Below are positions 1 to 8,518 of a stretch of DNA of 64,000 nt, piece by piece (the first letter of the stretch is position 1; each line of letters begins with the position of its first letter). The position numbers and the translations under genes were made by a program. Source of the DNA: Ga0077555 sp041397775 (GTDB lineage: Bacteria; Pseudomonadota; Alphaproteobacteria; Rhizobiales; Hyphomicrobiaceae); assembly GCA_041397775.1 (NCBI GenBank), contig JAWKWB010000004.1, positions 248,001-312,000 of the forward strand, written 5' to 3'. The notes under the pieces are model-generated. The model did not search any database and was not told where the DNA came from. It saw only the letters and a list, made by a program, of their open reading frames with translations.

Positions 1-552
1 CTGCCGTGCCATCAGGTCCGCCATGGCACGCCTGACGCCACGCAGGGGCTCGTAGCCATCGGTTGCCGGTGCGGGAGCCGTCGTGGCCGTTGCAGCTGCC
101 GCCTCGACGTCTTCGCGGGTGATCGATCCGGCGGGTCCCGTGCCATGGACTTGGGCCAGATCGACGCCGAGGTCCTGTGCCAGGCGACGGATCGCGGGTG
201 GCGCCTTGACGGGCGTCGCGGGCGGTGCGGCGGGAACCGGGGTGTTCGCTGCGGCCTTGGGCTGCGGCGGCGCCTGCGGTAGCGTGCCGACGACCGTTCC
301 CGTGTCGTGCGCGGGCTCGTCCGTCTCGATGTCGACGAGTGCCTCGCCGACGGGTACCTCGTCGCCGGGCTGATGATGCAAGGCTGCGATGCGGCCCGAC
401 CAGGGCGAGGGAACCTCGACCACGGCCTTTGCCGTTTCCACCGAAAGGATCGGCTGATCTGCAACCACGTGGTCGCCCACCGAGACGTGCCAGGCGACGA
501 TCTCCGCCTCGGTCAGGCCTTCCCCGAGATCCGGCAGACTGAAGGTTTTCAT
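1..552 (-). CDS. pdhC: 2-oxo acid dehydrogenase E2 component, dihydrolipoamide acyltransferase (N-terminal part, runs off window)
   Basis: E2 core subunit of a pyruvate or branched-chain 2-oxo acid dehydrogenase complex; it carries the lipoyl arm and transfers the acyl group to CoA. The visible 184 codons show a lipoyl domain (about residues 1-77) with the lipoylated lysine at residue 42 in ETAKA, an Ala/Pro-rich linker (about 80-118), and an E1/E3-binding peripheral-subunit domain (about 119-151, with GTGPAGSI). The catalytic acyltransferase domain is just starting (RRAMADLM) when the window ends. The start ATG overlaps the TGA stop of the E1-beta gene by four bases, which indicates translational coupling. 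Substrate class (pyruvate or branched-chain) cannot be settled from this part alone. Gene symbol follows the E1-alpha assignment. Confidence 0.93.
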   Translation of the reverse strand, partial: MKTFSLPDLGEGLTEAEIVAWHVSVGDHVVADQPILSVETAKAVVEVPSPWSGRIAALHHQPGDEVPVGEALVDIETDEPAHDTGTVVGTLPQAPPQPKAAANTPVPAAPPATPVKAPPAIRRLAQDLGVDLAQVHGTGPAGSITREDVEAAAATATTAPAPATDGYEPLRGVRRAMADLMARQ

Positions 553-1529
553 CGGTAGCTCATCAGATCATGCGCGGCCGCGACGATGCGGGCCGCTGAG
601 GGCAGATAGGCCCCCTCGAGCCGCGGCAAGGGCATGACGCAATCATAGCCGGTGACGCGGCGCACGGGCGCCAGCAGGGACAGCAAGGCCTCGTCGGCGA
701 TGCGCGCGGCGATCTCGCCGCCGAATCCGCCAGTCAAGGGGGCCTCGTGGACGATGATGCATCGTCCCGTTCGGGTCACCGATTGCACGACGAGCGAGGC
801 ATCGAAGGGCTTCAGGGTGGCCACGTCCAGAACTGCGGCGGATACGCCGTCTTGCGCCAGGGTTTCGGCAGCGGCGAGGCATTCGACGACCATGGCGCCC
901 CAGGCGACGAGGGTCAGGTCGTGGCCGTCGCGCAGGGTGAAACTCGTGTCGAGCGGCAACGCTTGGCCATCGTCGGCGACATCCTCCTTCGGCGTGCGAT
1001 AGATCCGCTTGGGCTCGAGAAACACCACGGGATCGGGATTGCGGATGGCGGCGAGCAGCAAGCCGTAGGCGCGTTTCGGCGAGGAGGGCACGACGACGCG
1101 AATGCCGGGAATGTGCGCGAAGTACGTCTCGATGCTTTCGGAGTGGTGCTCGGGGGCGTGAATGCCGCCGCCGACAGGGGCGCGCAGGACCATGGGACAG
1201 GTCAGGCGGCCGCGTGTGCGCGTTCTCATGCGGGCTGCATGATTGGCCATCTGGTCGACGGTGGAGAGCATGAAGCCGTCGAACTGGATTTCGGCGACGG
1301 GCCGCAAGCCCTGCGCGGCCAGCCCGATCGAAACGCCGGCGATGGCCACCTCCGACAGTGGCGTGTCGCGCACGCGCACGGGGCCGAAGCGGTCGAGCAA
1401 GCCGGCGGTGGCGCGGAACACGCCCCCGTCGGTCCCGATGTCCTCGCCAAGGATCAGAACGCCTTCATCGTCCTGCATGGCGCGGGCGAGGGCGAGATTG
1501 ACGGCCTCCACGAGTGCGATTTCAGCCAT
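549..1529 (-). CDS. pdhB: 2-oxo acid (pyruvate) dehydrogenase E1 component, beta subunit
   Basis: Beta subunit of the thiamine-diphosphate-dependent E1 heterotetramer; with E1-alpha it decarboxylates the 2-oxo acid and loads the lipoyl arm of E2. The protein is 326 aa, normal for the family, and starts MAEIALVEAVN. It has the conserved LGEDIG segment (about residue 28), a TPP-domain block with VRDTPLSEVAIAG, and a transketolase C-terminal domain. I chose the ATG at 1529 over longer in-frame starts because the family begins here. The ATG lies inside the last codons of E1-alpha (8 bp overlap), and a run of eight G on the coding strand just upstream appears to act as the Shine-Dalgarno sequence. 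Middle gene of an E1a-E1b-E2 operon. Confidence 0.95.
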   Translation of the reverse strand: MAEIALVEAVNLALARAMQDDEGVLILGEDIGTDGGVFRATAGLLDRFGPVRVRDTPLSEVAIAGVSIGLAAQGLRPVAEIQFDGFMLSTVDQMANHAARMRTRTRGRLTCPMVLRAPVGGGIHAPEHHSESIETYFAHIPGIRVVVPSSPKRAYGLLLAAIRNPDPVVFLEPKRIYRTPKEDVADDGQALPLDTSFTLRDGHDLTLVAWGAMVVECLAAAETLAQDGVSAAVLDVATLKPFDASLVVQSVTRTGRCIIVHEAPLTGGFGGEIAARIADEALLSLLAPVRRVTGYDCVMPLPRLEGAYLPSAARIVAAAHDLMSYR

Positions 1530-2631
1530 GGTCCCCCCCCGTCTGCCCCACGAGCCGGGCGCGTTGCGGTTCGAGTGCTGTTGGCAGCTCTTCGAACAGA
1601 TAGTCGAACATGTCGGTCGCAGGAGGCGGCGGCGATGCGAGATAGGCCGCAGCGGCGGCCTCCACCTCGCGCCGCAGGTCGGCGATGAGCGCCAGTTCCT
1701 GCTCCTTCGTCCATGCCCCGCGCGCAACGAGGTGGGCGCGAAGCCGCGCCACGGGTTCCCCCTTCCAGTGGGCGGAAACCTCGGCGTCGGGCCGGTAGCG
1801 TTTGGCGTCGTCGGCGGTGGTGTGGTCGCTGAGGCGATACGTGACGGCTTCGATCAGGGTGGCACCCTCGCCGGCGCGCGCCCTGGCCAAGGCGCGTGCT
1901 GCGGCATCGCGCACGGCGACGACGTCGCAACCGTCGACCTGCTCGCAGGCGATGCCGACGGCCACGGCCTTCTGGGCGAGCGTCTGGGTTGCCGATTGTG
2001 CCTTGCGCGGGACCGAGATGGCCCACTGGTTGTCGTTGATGACGACGAGGAGGGGCAGCTTCCACACGCCCGCCATGTTGAGGGCCTCGTAGAAGTCACC
2101 CTTGGACGTGGCACCATCACCGCCCATCGCGACAGCGCATCTGGGCTGGCGGCGGATCTGCATCGCCAGCGCGACGCCGGAAGCGTGCGGGAACTGTGTC
2201 CCCACGGGAATGCAGATGGGGAAGTCTTCGCGCGGGCCCTTGAAATCCGAGCCGCGCTCGTTGCCGCCCCAGTAGGTGAGCAGTTCCGCCATGGTGACGC
2301 CGCGCCAGAGCATGGCGCTCTGCTCGCGGAACGAGGGAAGCAGCACGTCGTCGGCCTGCATGGCACTGGCGGTGCCGACGCCAACCGCTTCCTGGCCCAG
2401 GGACGATGCGTATGTGCCCATGCGCCCGGTGCGCTGGAGAGCGATGGCCTTTTCGTCGAAAATGCGCGTCAACATCATCGCGCGGTAGAGGCGTATCAGT
2501 TCGTCCGCATCGTTCGCGAAGGCCGGCAAAGTTGCGAGCGACGTGCCCGCCGCGTCGATGTAGCGTGTGAATGGTATGTCGAAGCTCGCGACAATACGTG
2601 TCGCCGGGCCGAGTTCGGTTCCAGAGGACAT
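1522..2631 (-). CDS. pdhA: pyruvate dehydrogenase (acetyl-transferring) E1 component, alpha subunit
   Basis: Alpha subunit of E1, 369 aa. The thiamine diphosphate motif starts with GDGATSKGDFYEALN and ends about 26 residues later with DNQWAIS, a slight variant of the usual GDG...NN. Also typical of the family are ALQRTGRMGTYASSLGQEA near residue 65 and the HTTADD loop. These blocks resemble the PdhA type found with separate alpha and beta subunits rather than the one-chain AceE type. The start ATG at 2631 follows a purine-rich RBS (GGGAGG about 7 nt upstream). It is the first gene of the operon; a 288-nt gap separates it from the dehydrogenase upstream and probably carries the promoter. The C-terminal codons contain the G8 tract that also serves E1-beta. 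Confidence 0.95.
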   Translation of the reverse strand: MSSGTELGPATRIVASFDIPFTRYIDAAGTSLATLPAFANDADELIRLYRAMMLTRIFDEKAIALQRTGRMGTYASSLGQEAVGVGTASAMQADDVLLPSFREQSAMLWRGVTMAELLTYWGGNERGSDFKGPREDFPICIPVGTQFPHASGVALAMQIRRQPRCAVAMGGDGATSKGDFYEALNMAGVWKLPLLVVINDNQWAISVPRKAQSATQTLAQKAVAVGIACEQVDGCDVVAVRDAAARALARARAGEGATLIEAVTYRLSDHTTADDAKRYRPDAEVSAHWKGEPVARLRAHLVARGAWTKEQELALIADLRREVEAAAAAYLASPPPPATDMFDYLFEELPTALEPQRARLVGQTGGDHG

Positions 2632-2919
2632 CCTCCCACCTCCCGCCTTGATGTCCGGCTCGCGGTGCGACCGGATTTTTCATCATGTTGGGCGGCAGAA
2701 GCATGGCCGACCTTGATGGCGGTCAACTCGAGGCGCGAGCGCAACGTTTTGCACGAATGTAGAACGGTCGGAGCCCTGCGAGAGTTCCGGCCGCATGAGA
2801 CATTCAGTGTGGCGGATTGGACGTCTACTCCAGTGTAGCCGATGGCGCGTCGAGCGGACGCCCAACTGCAACGCCACACTCAGTCAATGGTGGGGACACG
2901 AGTGCGGCGGTTGCGTGCG

Positions 2920-3969
2920 TCAGGCCGTCACGCGATCCGAAATGCCGTGCTTTGCAGCGATATCCTGGAACTTCTTCCAGGTCTGCTCATCGACCTCGAT
3001 GCCATTGGCGAGACGATCCTTCTCGCGCAGATGCTCCACCTCGCCAGGGTACAGCACTTCCTTGACGCCGGCCTGCGGGGGCGTGGATTTCAGATAGTGG
3101 GCGAATTCCGTCACCTCCTTCTTGAAGGTGGCGAGCGGCCTGAACGCCTCGACGTTGAAGACGGCGACGAAGCAGCCGTCGTTGTGGCGGCCGGTGGGGT
3201 CGACGCCGAAGCCCAGGCCCGGCAGCAGAGCAGAAAGGATCTCGACCATGGCCGAAAGGCCATAGCCCTTGTGGCCTTCCTCACCGCCCAACGGCAGCAG
3301 GACGCCGCCCTTGTCGTAGGCGAACGGGTCGGTCGTGGGGTTGCCTTCCTTGTCGACCAGCCAGCCGGTGGGGATGGACGCGCCCTTGGCCTGCGCGAGC
3401 TTGATCTTGCCGACCGCGACGCCGGACGTCGCCATGTCCAGGCAGAACGGCCCGTCGAGATCGGACGGCATGGCGATGGCGATGGGGTTGGTGCCGAGCC
3501 GCGCCTCTCGGCCGCCGAAAGGCGCGACGGCCTTGGGGCTGCGGCCGCTGTCGGCCGTCATGATGGCGATCATGCCTTCGCGTGCTGCCATGATCGGGTA
3601 GGCGCCGACGCGGCCGACGTGGCTCTGGCGCAGGATCGTGGCGGCGGCGACGTTCGACTTCTTCGCCTTCTCGATGGTCATCTTCATGGCACGTTCGGCG
3701 ACGACGAAGCCGAAGCCCCAGTTGCCGTCGATGACCGTCGTCGTCGGGCTCTCCTGCACGATCGTGAAGGGGGCGCCGGGTACGATGTGTCCCTTGTGGA
3801 TGCGGTCGATGTAGGTGGGGATGGCGATCACGCCGTGGCTGTCGTGGCCGGCGAGATTGGCGGCGACGCATCCCTTGGCGACGCACGAGGCCTCCTCCTT
3901 GCTCGCGCCCGAGGCCACGAGAAGATCCGTGGTGATGGCGGTCAGACGTTCGGCTTTGACGACAGGCAT
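2920..3969 (-). CDS. Ldh2-type malate/L-lactate/sulfolactate dehydrogenase family oxidoreductase
   Basis: NAD(P)-dependent oxidoreductase of the malate/L-lactate/ureidoglycolate/sulfolactate dehydrogenase family, which is structurally unrelated to classical lactate dehydrogenase. Length is 349 aa, standard for the family. The conserved GHDSHGV block with the catalytic histidine lies near residue 47, and GLSAMVEILSALLPG is the usual C-terminal helix segment. I chose the ATG at 3969 (MPVVKAERL) because AGAGGAAT precedes it at good spacing; a longer in-frame start exists at 4116 but adds a non-family extension. It is divergent from the aminotransferase across 159 nt. With the aminotransferase and maleate isomerase-like genes next door it suggests catabolism of a hydroxy- or amino-dicarboxylate. 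The exact substrate is not predictable. Confidence 0.88.
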   Translation of the reverse strand: MPVVKAERLTAITTDLLVASGASKEEASCVAKGCVAANLAGHDSHGVIAIPTYIDRIHKGHIVPGAPFTIVQESPTTTVIDGNWGFGFVVAERAMKMTIEKAKKSNVAAATILRQSHVGRVGAYPIMAAREGMIAIMTADSGRSPKAVAPFGGREARLGTNPIAIAMPSDLDGPFCLDMATSGVAVGKIKLAQAKGASIPTGWLVDKEGNPTTDPFAYDKGGVLLPLGGEEGHKGYGLSAMVEILSALLPGLGFGVDPTGRHNDGCFVAVFNVEAFRPLATFKKEVTEFAHYLKSTPPQAGVKEVLYPGEVEHLREKDRLANGIEVDEQTWKKFQDIAAKHGISDRVTA

Positions 3970-4128
3970 GGCATTCCTCTCGAATGGTCTTGTCTTGCAG
4001 CGATGAATCGGGTGCCCGCTTGACGTGTCTGGACGGGTTGGCCCAACATTCGGACGGCCCAATTTGGACGGCAAGCGGAAAGTGAACAAGATCGCTCGCC
4101 GGATCTGCGCAAACACATGGAGAGCATC

Positions 4129-5415
4129 ATGCAGCAGCTCGTTCGCACGCCAGGCGAGACGACGCTCATCGAGACTGCGAATACCGTCCTGCCCGCCGGT
4201 ACGTTCGGGAATTCAGCTCTCGACGTGGTCATCGCGAAAGGCAAGGCAGGCCGCATCTGGGACGTCTCGGGCAACGAGTACGTGGATTATCTGCTGGGCT
4301 CGGGGCCGATGGTCGTGGGCCATGCGCATCCGGAGGTGACGGCCGCGGTGAACGAGCAGGTCGCCAACGGCACGACGTTCTTCGTCAACAATCCGCACGG
4401 CATCCGGCTCGCCGCCGAGATCGTGGAGGCCATCCCCTGCGCGGAGCAGGTGCGCTTCGTGTGCACGGGCACGGAAGCGGACATGTATGCGATGCGCGTG
4501 GGGCGTGCCTTCACCAAGCGCGAGAAGATCCTCAAGTTCGAGGGCGGCTACCACGGCATGAGCGACTACAGCCTCATGAGCCTGGCCCCCAAGCGTCTCG
4601 CTAATTTCCCGACGCCGGTGCCGGATTCGGCCGGTATTCCGAAGGCGATCCGGGACGAGGTGATCGTCGCGCCCTACAACGACCTGGAAGCCGTGCGCAG
4701 CCTCGTGGCGCAGCACAAGGATGAGATCGCGGCGATCATCGTCGAGCCGTTCCAGCGCCTGATCGGGCCGAAGCCCGGCTTCCTCGAGGGCCTGCGCAAG
4801 ATCACCGAGGAAACGGGCATCGTCCTCATCTTCGACGAGGTGGTGACGGGCTTCCGCTGGGCCTACAACGGTGCGCAGTCCTATTACGGCGTGACGCCCG
4901 ACATCGCGACGTTCGGCAAGGTGATCGGCGGTGGCTTCCCGCTGGCCGCCATCGCCGGCCGTGCCGACATCATGAAGCACTTCAACAAGGCCGCCGTTCC
5001 CGAGGACGAGTTCACGGTGCAGATCGGCACGCTGTCGGGCAACCCGGTTGCGTCGGCCGCCGGCCTGGCGACGATGGAGATCCTCAAGCGTCCGGGTGCC
5101 TACGAGAAGCTGTGGGGCACGGGCCGCCAGCTCATGGATGCACTCGGCCGCATCCTCAAGGGGGCCGGCATTCCCGCGCGCATCGTCGGTGAAGCGCCCA
5201 TGTTCGACGTGGTCTTCACCGAGGAAGACGTGACGGACTATCGCAGCTATTTCCGGGGCGATGCCGACATGGCCCGACGCTTCAACGCGGCGTTGCTGCG
5301 CCAGGGCGTGCTCAAGAGTGACGGCAAGTACTACATCTCGATCGCACACGACGAACGCGACGTGGCGCAAACGATCGCGGCGTGGGAAGCGGGTGTGAAA
5401 GAGCTGCGCGGCTGA
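4129..5415 (+). CDS. class III aminotransferase, glutamate-1-semialdehyde aminomutase-like
   Basis: PLP-dependent class III enzyme of fold type I, 428 aa, in the glutamate-1-semialdehyde 2,1-aminomutase branch. The cofactor aspartate is in FDEVVTGFR (about D236) and the Schiff-base lysine in TFGKVIGGGFPL (about K264). GTEADMYAMRVGRAFT is the family's phosphate-binding block. Two starts are possible: ATG at 4117 (adds MESI) or ATG at 4129. I prefer 4129 because GGAGA sits 6 nt upstream of it. A strong terminator follows the gene. Because it sits next to catabolic enzymes and not haem genes, it is more likely a catabolic aminotransferase than HemL; that is inference from context. Confidence 0.9.
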   Translation: MQQLVRTPGETTLIETANTVLPAGTFGNSALDVVIAKGKAGRIWDVSGNEYVDYLLGSGPMVVGHAHPEVTAAVNEQVANGTTFFVNNPHGIRLAAEIVEAIPCAEQVRFVCTGTEADMYAMRVGRAFTKREKILKFEGGYHGMSDYSLMSLAPKRLANFPTPVPDSAGIPKAIRDEVIVAPYNDLEAVRSLVAQHKDEIAAIIVEPFQRLIGPKPGFLEGLRKITEETGIVLIFDEVVTGFRWAYNGAQSYYGVTPDIATFGKVIGGGFPLAAIAGRADIMKHFNKAAVPEDEFTVQIGTLSGNPVASAAGLATMEILKRPGAYEKLWGTGRQLMDALGRILKGAGIPARIVGEAPMFDVVFTEEDVTDYRSYFRGDADMARRFNAALLRQGVLKSDGKYYISIAHDERDVAQTIAAWEAGVKELRG

Positions 5416-5443
5416 ACCGCGGCGCACGGTTGCGGCGACACGG

Positions 5444-5477
5444 CGGCCCGCGGCACCTGCTGCGGGCCGTTTCGTTT
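5444..5477 (+). terminator. rho-independent terminator after the aminotransferase
   Basis: An 11-bp GC-rich stem (5444-5454 pairing with 5459-5469, one G-U pair) closes a 4-nt loop and is followed by TTTCGTTT. It lies 28 nt after the aminotransferase stop, between two convergent genes. Confidence 0.75.
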
Positions 5478-5480
5478 GCC

Positions 5481-6221
5481 TCAATGCTCGCGTAGAAGGC
5501 GCCCCAACCCCGCGGGGCGGTCGGAGATGCCGGCAAGGCGCAGGGCATGCCAAAGTGTGGCCTGTGTCGACGTCACCACGGGGCGGCCCGTGCGCTGCTC
5601 GAGAGCCTCCACGACCTCGTGCGAGCGCGTATTGAGGCAGGTGATGATCAACCCATCGGCTGCGGGATCGAGCCCGCGCACCCCGAGTTCGAGCAGCGTC
5701 TGGGGGGAGGGCTCGGCGAGCTTGAAATTGTCGGTGATGCCGAGACAGGCGCCGCCGGATACGACGAGACCGGCCGAGGCGAAGTAGCGGTGCTCGGCGG
5801 CGTCGACTTCCTTCGTGTAGGGGGAGACGACCGACACGCGGGCGAGCCTGAGCACGCGCGTGGCTTCCAGGATGGCGTGGGCTGCGGTCGTCGCCGGGCA
5901 GCCGGCTGCCGCCGCGATCTCTGCGCGCAGATGGCCATCGTAGGCGAGCCCCTGCACGATGCTGGAGGCGGTGCAGCCGTAGGCGACGACGGCAGGGCGG
6001 CAGCTCGCGACCTGGCGGACGGCGCGCATGCCGTCCGTCCGGTCCATCTCGCGAATGCCCTCGGGCGTCAGCGCATCCTGCAGCAGCATGCGCGCGGCGT
6101 GGAGCGTGACGCCCGTGGGCAGGACACGGGCGGCCCAAGGCTCCATGATCGTGTTGATGCCGGGAACGACGAGACCGATGCGGGCGCGGATCGCTTCGAC
6201 GGCCGGCAGCTTGGCGATCAT
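5481..6221 (-). CDS. maleate isomerase / Asp-Glu racemase superfamily protein
   Basis: Cofactor-independent enzyme of the Asp/Glu racemase superfamily, closest in pattern to maleate cis-trans isomerase and arylmalonate decarboxylase. Length is 246 aa, as expected. Both signature cysteines are present: AYGCTASS (C83) and ITCLNTRS (C195). The N-terminal GLVVPGINTIMEP block corresponds to the substrate carboxylate-binding loop of maleate isomerases (usually PSSNT). Convergent with the aminotransferase and 19 nt downstream of the secreted protein gene at 6241-6912 on the same strand, so probably co-transcribed with it. Likely roles are maleate-to-fumarate isomerisation or racemisation/decarboxylation of a small dicarboxylate; sequence alone does not choose. 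Confidence 0.85.
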   Translation of the reverse strand: MIAKLPAVEAIRARIGLVVPGINTIMEPWAARVLPTGVTLHAARMLLQDALTPEGIREMDRTDGMRAVRQVASCRPAVVAYGCTASSIVQGLAYDGHLRAEIAAAAGCPATTAAHAILEATRVLRLARVSVVSPYTKEVDAAEHRYFASAGLVVSGGACLGITDNFKLAEPSPQTLLELGVRGLDPAADGLIITCLNTRSHEVVEALEQRTGRPVVTSTQATLWHALRLAGISDRPAGLGRLLREH

Positions 6222-6240
6222 GATGCGTGTCTTCCTCTTG

Positions 6241-6912
6241 CTATTTCCCCTGCCACTCGTCCTTCACCTCCATGCACTTGTTGGAGATGAAGTCGTTGAT
6301 GTCTTCGACGAGCGTACCCTGCAGGACGTTGAAGGTATTGTCGGTCGCGGTCGCCGTCCACATGGCCCCCTTCACGAGGGTCGGCGCCTCGATCTTACCC
6401 CACTTGATGGCCGCCTTCGTGGCCTTGCCCTTCTCGAAAGTGACCTTCGGGGTGAAGTCGAACTTGATGTCGGACTTCTCGCCCTTGTCACGCTCGACGA
6501 CGCAGGAAATGTGATGCTGCTCGAGTTGGGTCTCGATCTTGTCGGCGGTCAGCGCCTTGATGAGATCGGCGCGGCGCAGCTTGATGTCGGCGGTGCAGCG
6601 GACATTGCCCCAGGGCCAGGACACCTTGGCCTTCTGGATCATCTTCGTGAGCTGCTCCTTGCGCCAGGTCTTGAGCACATTGCAGGAAATGTCACCGCCA
6701 TCGGGCTTCCTGTTGTGGAAGGCGGAGCAGATGCGGACCTTGCAGTCCTTGCGCATCTCGCGCTCCTTCTTCTCCTCCGGCGTGAGTTCGACGGCGGCGG
6801 GCTTGGCCTGCGGCGTGGCGTCCTGGGCGCGGACGGATGGGCTGCTGGACAGCAGCGCGCCGAACATTCCCGCGAAGATCGCGAGCGCAACACGTGGTGT
6901 GGTGATGATCAT
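6241..6912 (-). CDS. secreted cysteine-containing protein of unknown function
   Basis: A 223-aa protein that I do not recognise. The N-terminus is a clear Sec signal peptide (hydrophobic core ALAIFAGMFGALL, likely cleavage after VRA, about residue 29). The mature part is Lys/Glu-rich with six cysteines (CKVRIC, SCNV, RCT, SCVV, KCME), an even number that suits periplasmic disulfides. No transmembrane segment follows the signal peptide. It is divergent from the ABC transporter binding protein across 243 nt and upstream of the maleate isomerase-like gene. Proteins of this look are common as conserved hypotheticals in Hyphomicrobiales; function unknown. Confidence 0.8.
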   Translation of the reverse strand: MIITTPRVALAIFAGMFGALLSSSPSVRAQDATPQAKPAAVELTPEEKKEREMRKDCKVRICSAFHNRKPDGGDISCNVLKTWRKEQLTKMIQKAKVSWPWGNVRCTADIKLRRADLIKALTADKIETQLEQHHISCVVERDKGEKSDIKFDFTPKVTFEKGKATKAAIKWGKIEAPTLVKGAMWTATATDNTFNVLQGTLVEDINDFISNKCMEVKDEWQGK

Positions 6913-7066
6913 TCCTGCCTCGGGTCAACCAAGCTTTCTGAAATCTCGCAGAAGAGGCGCGAAAACCGTGCCGCCTGCGGATGGTCGCCGATATGCGCCC
7001 GCCGTCGTTCGAATTTGTGGCAGCCTCGTGGGAGGCGATCTCTCTTTTTGAAAGGTCGACTTTGGA

Positions 7067-7095
7067 TTGACAGGGCAGGTGGGGGCCCGCAAACT
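7067..7095 (+). promoter_or_regulatory. livK: candidate sigma-70 promoter of the liv-type operon
   Basis: A perfect TTGACA (7067-7072) is followed after 17 nt by CAAACT (7090-7095), a weak -10 matching three of six consensus positions. A start near 7102 would give a leader of about 54 nt before the binding-protein ATG. The -35 and spacing are convincing; the -10 is not. Confidence 0.35.
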
Positions 7096-7155
7096 CCGAG
7101 GCAAGACGACACGTGGGACAACCACGGCACGACGAATCCAAGGGATGGAGACAAT

Positions 7156-8457
7156 ATGAAACTCACCAGAGCAGTGGCTGCGCTCGGCATGGCCGCGTCC
7201 GTGGCCTTCGGCAGTGCCGCCGCGATCGCCCAGGACAAGCAGATCAAGATCGGCATCATCTTCGATCAAACCGGCGCGTTCGCGGGTGGCGGATCGCTAC
7301 CGGCGTACTACGGAACGAAGTTCGCCATCGACATCATGAACGAGCGCGGCGGCGTGGAAGGCTACAAGATCGTGCCGGTCTTCGCCGACGCCCAGTCGAA
7401 GGCGGATGTCGCGGTGAACGAAGCCGAGCGCCTGCTGAACGAGCAGAAGGTGGACATGCTGATGGGCGTGTACTCTTCCGCCCACTGCGTGCCGTTGTCT
7501 GCGAAGGTCGATGCCGCCAAGAAGTTCTGGTGGGCGACCGTGTGCATCTCCTCCGCGGTCTTCAAGAACAAGAACCTGCAGTACGTGTTCCGCAGCCACG
7601 TCCACTCCGATCAGTTCGGTGAGGCGTCGTGCGACATGCTGAATGCCTATTCCAAGTCGAAGCTCGGTATCGAACCGAAGAACCTGAAAGTGGCGATCAT
7701 CCACGAGGATGGTCCCTATGGCGTGGGTGTGGCGACCACGAACGAAACGCAGTGCAAGAAGCACGGCATGAAGATCGTGCACAAGGAAGGCTACGCCGCG
7801 ACGTCGGCCGACCTGTCGGCACTGGTGACCAAGCTGCGCCGCGCACGGCCGGACGTGATCCTGCACACGGGCTACAATCCGGACATCACGCTGCTGCTGC
7901 GCCAGTCGAAAGAGGCGGGCCTCAAGTTCAAGGCTCTGATCGGCCACGGTGCGGGCTACGGGCAGTACGACAAGCTCGCCGAGACGTTCGGCAAGGACGT
8001 GGACCTGATCTTCAACATCGACAGCGTGTCGTCGACGCTTCTCGATCCCAAGAAGCTGTCGGTGAAGGACGGCGGCAAGCTGATCGAGGAAATGGTGGCG
8101 CGCTATCGCAAGGAGACCAACGCGAAGGTGATCACGGCGCACCTTTCGATGGGCTTCAACAACACGTGGATCTTCCTGTCCGACGTGCTGCCGCGCGCGA
8201 TCAAGAAGCACGGCGGCATCAGCGCGGCGGCGCTGCAGAAGGCGGCGATGGAGACGGACATTCCGGTGGCCGGCTCGCTGCAGGGCTATGGCGTGAAGTT
8301 CTATCCGCCCGGCCACGCCATGCGCGGCCAGAACGAGCGGGCCTTCCCGGTCGTGATGCAGTACGTGAGCGGCCAGACCAAGGTCGTCTTCCCGAAGGAA
8401 GTGGCAACCCAGGAACCGGTGATGCCGCTGCCCAAGGGGCACGCCTACGCGCAATAA
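7156..8457 (+). CDS. livK: ABC transporter substrate-binding protein, branched-chain amino acid family (LivK-like)
   Basis: Periplasmic binding protein of the HAAT (branched-chain amino acid/amide/urea) ABC family, 433 aa. A signal peptide (about residues 1-26, ending AAAIAQ) is followed by the family opening IKIGIIFDQTGAFAGGG. Later blocks include LLNEQKVDMLMGVYSSAHC and VAIIHEDGPYGVGV. The mature protein is longer than E. coli LivK, as in many alphaproteobacterial aromatic- or amide-specific homologues. The ATG at 7156 has GGAG 5 nt upstream. First gene of a six-gene operon (SBP-LivG-ABM-LivF-LivH-LivM). True ligand unknown; the neighbouring enzymes suggest an organic acid or amino acid derivative. 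Confidence 0.93.
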   Translation: MKLTRAVAALGMAASVAFGSAAAIAQDKQIKIGIIFDQTGAFAGGGSLPAYYGTKFAIDIMNERGGVEGYKIVPVFADAQSKADVAVNEAERLLNEQKVDMLMGVYSSAHCVPLSAKVDAAKKFWWATVCISSAVFKNKNLQYVFRSHVHSDQFGEASCDMLNAYSKSKLGIEPKNLKVAIIHEDGPYGVGVATTNETQCKKHGMKIVHKEGYAATSADLSALVTKLRRARPDVILHTGYNPDITLLLRQSKEAGLKFKALIGHGAGYGQYDKLAETFGKDVDLIFNIDSVSSTLLDPKKLSVKDGGKLIEEMVARYRKETNAKVITAHLSMGFNNTWIFLSDVLPRAIKKHGGISAAALQKAAMETDIPVAGSLQGYGVKFYPPGHAMRGQNERAFPVVMQYVSGQTKVVFPKEVATQEPVMPLPKGHAYAQ

Positions 8458-8468
8458 CCGGCAATCGG

Positions 8469-8492
8469 GCGGGGGGCTGTTTCGCCCCCCGC
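8469..8492 (+). other. intercistronic GC hairpin between binding protein and LivG genes
   Basis: Perfect 9-bp stem GCGGGGGGC / GCCCCCCGC (8469-8477 with 8484-8492) with a 6-nt loop. No T tract follows, so it is not a standard terminator. Such hairpins often protect the 3' end of the binding-protein message and lower expression of the downstream genes. Confidence 0.6.
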
Positions 8493-8518
8493 ACCGTGTG
8501 GTGGGAGGATTGCCGGTT

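Noticed and set aside
4117..5415. Aminotransferase as HemL of tetrapyrrole synthesis
   Set aside because: The fold is the same, but the context is catabolic and alphaproteobacteria normally make 5-aminolevulinate by the HemA glycine route.
8469..8492. Terminator between the binding-protein gene and livG
   Set aside because: Good stem but no following T tract, and the downstream genes clearly belong to the same operon; listed as an intercistronic hairpin instead.
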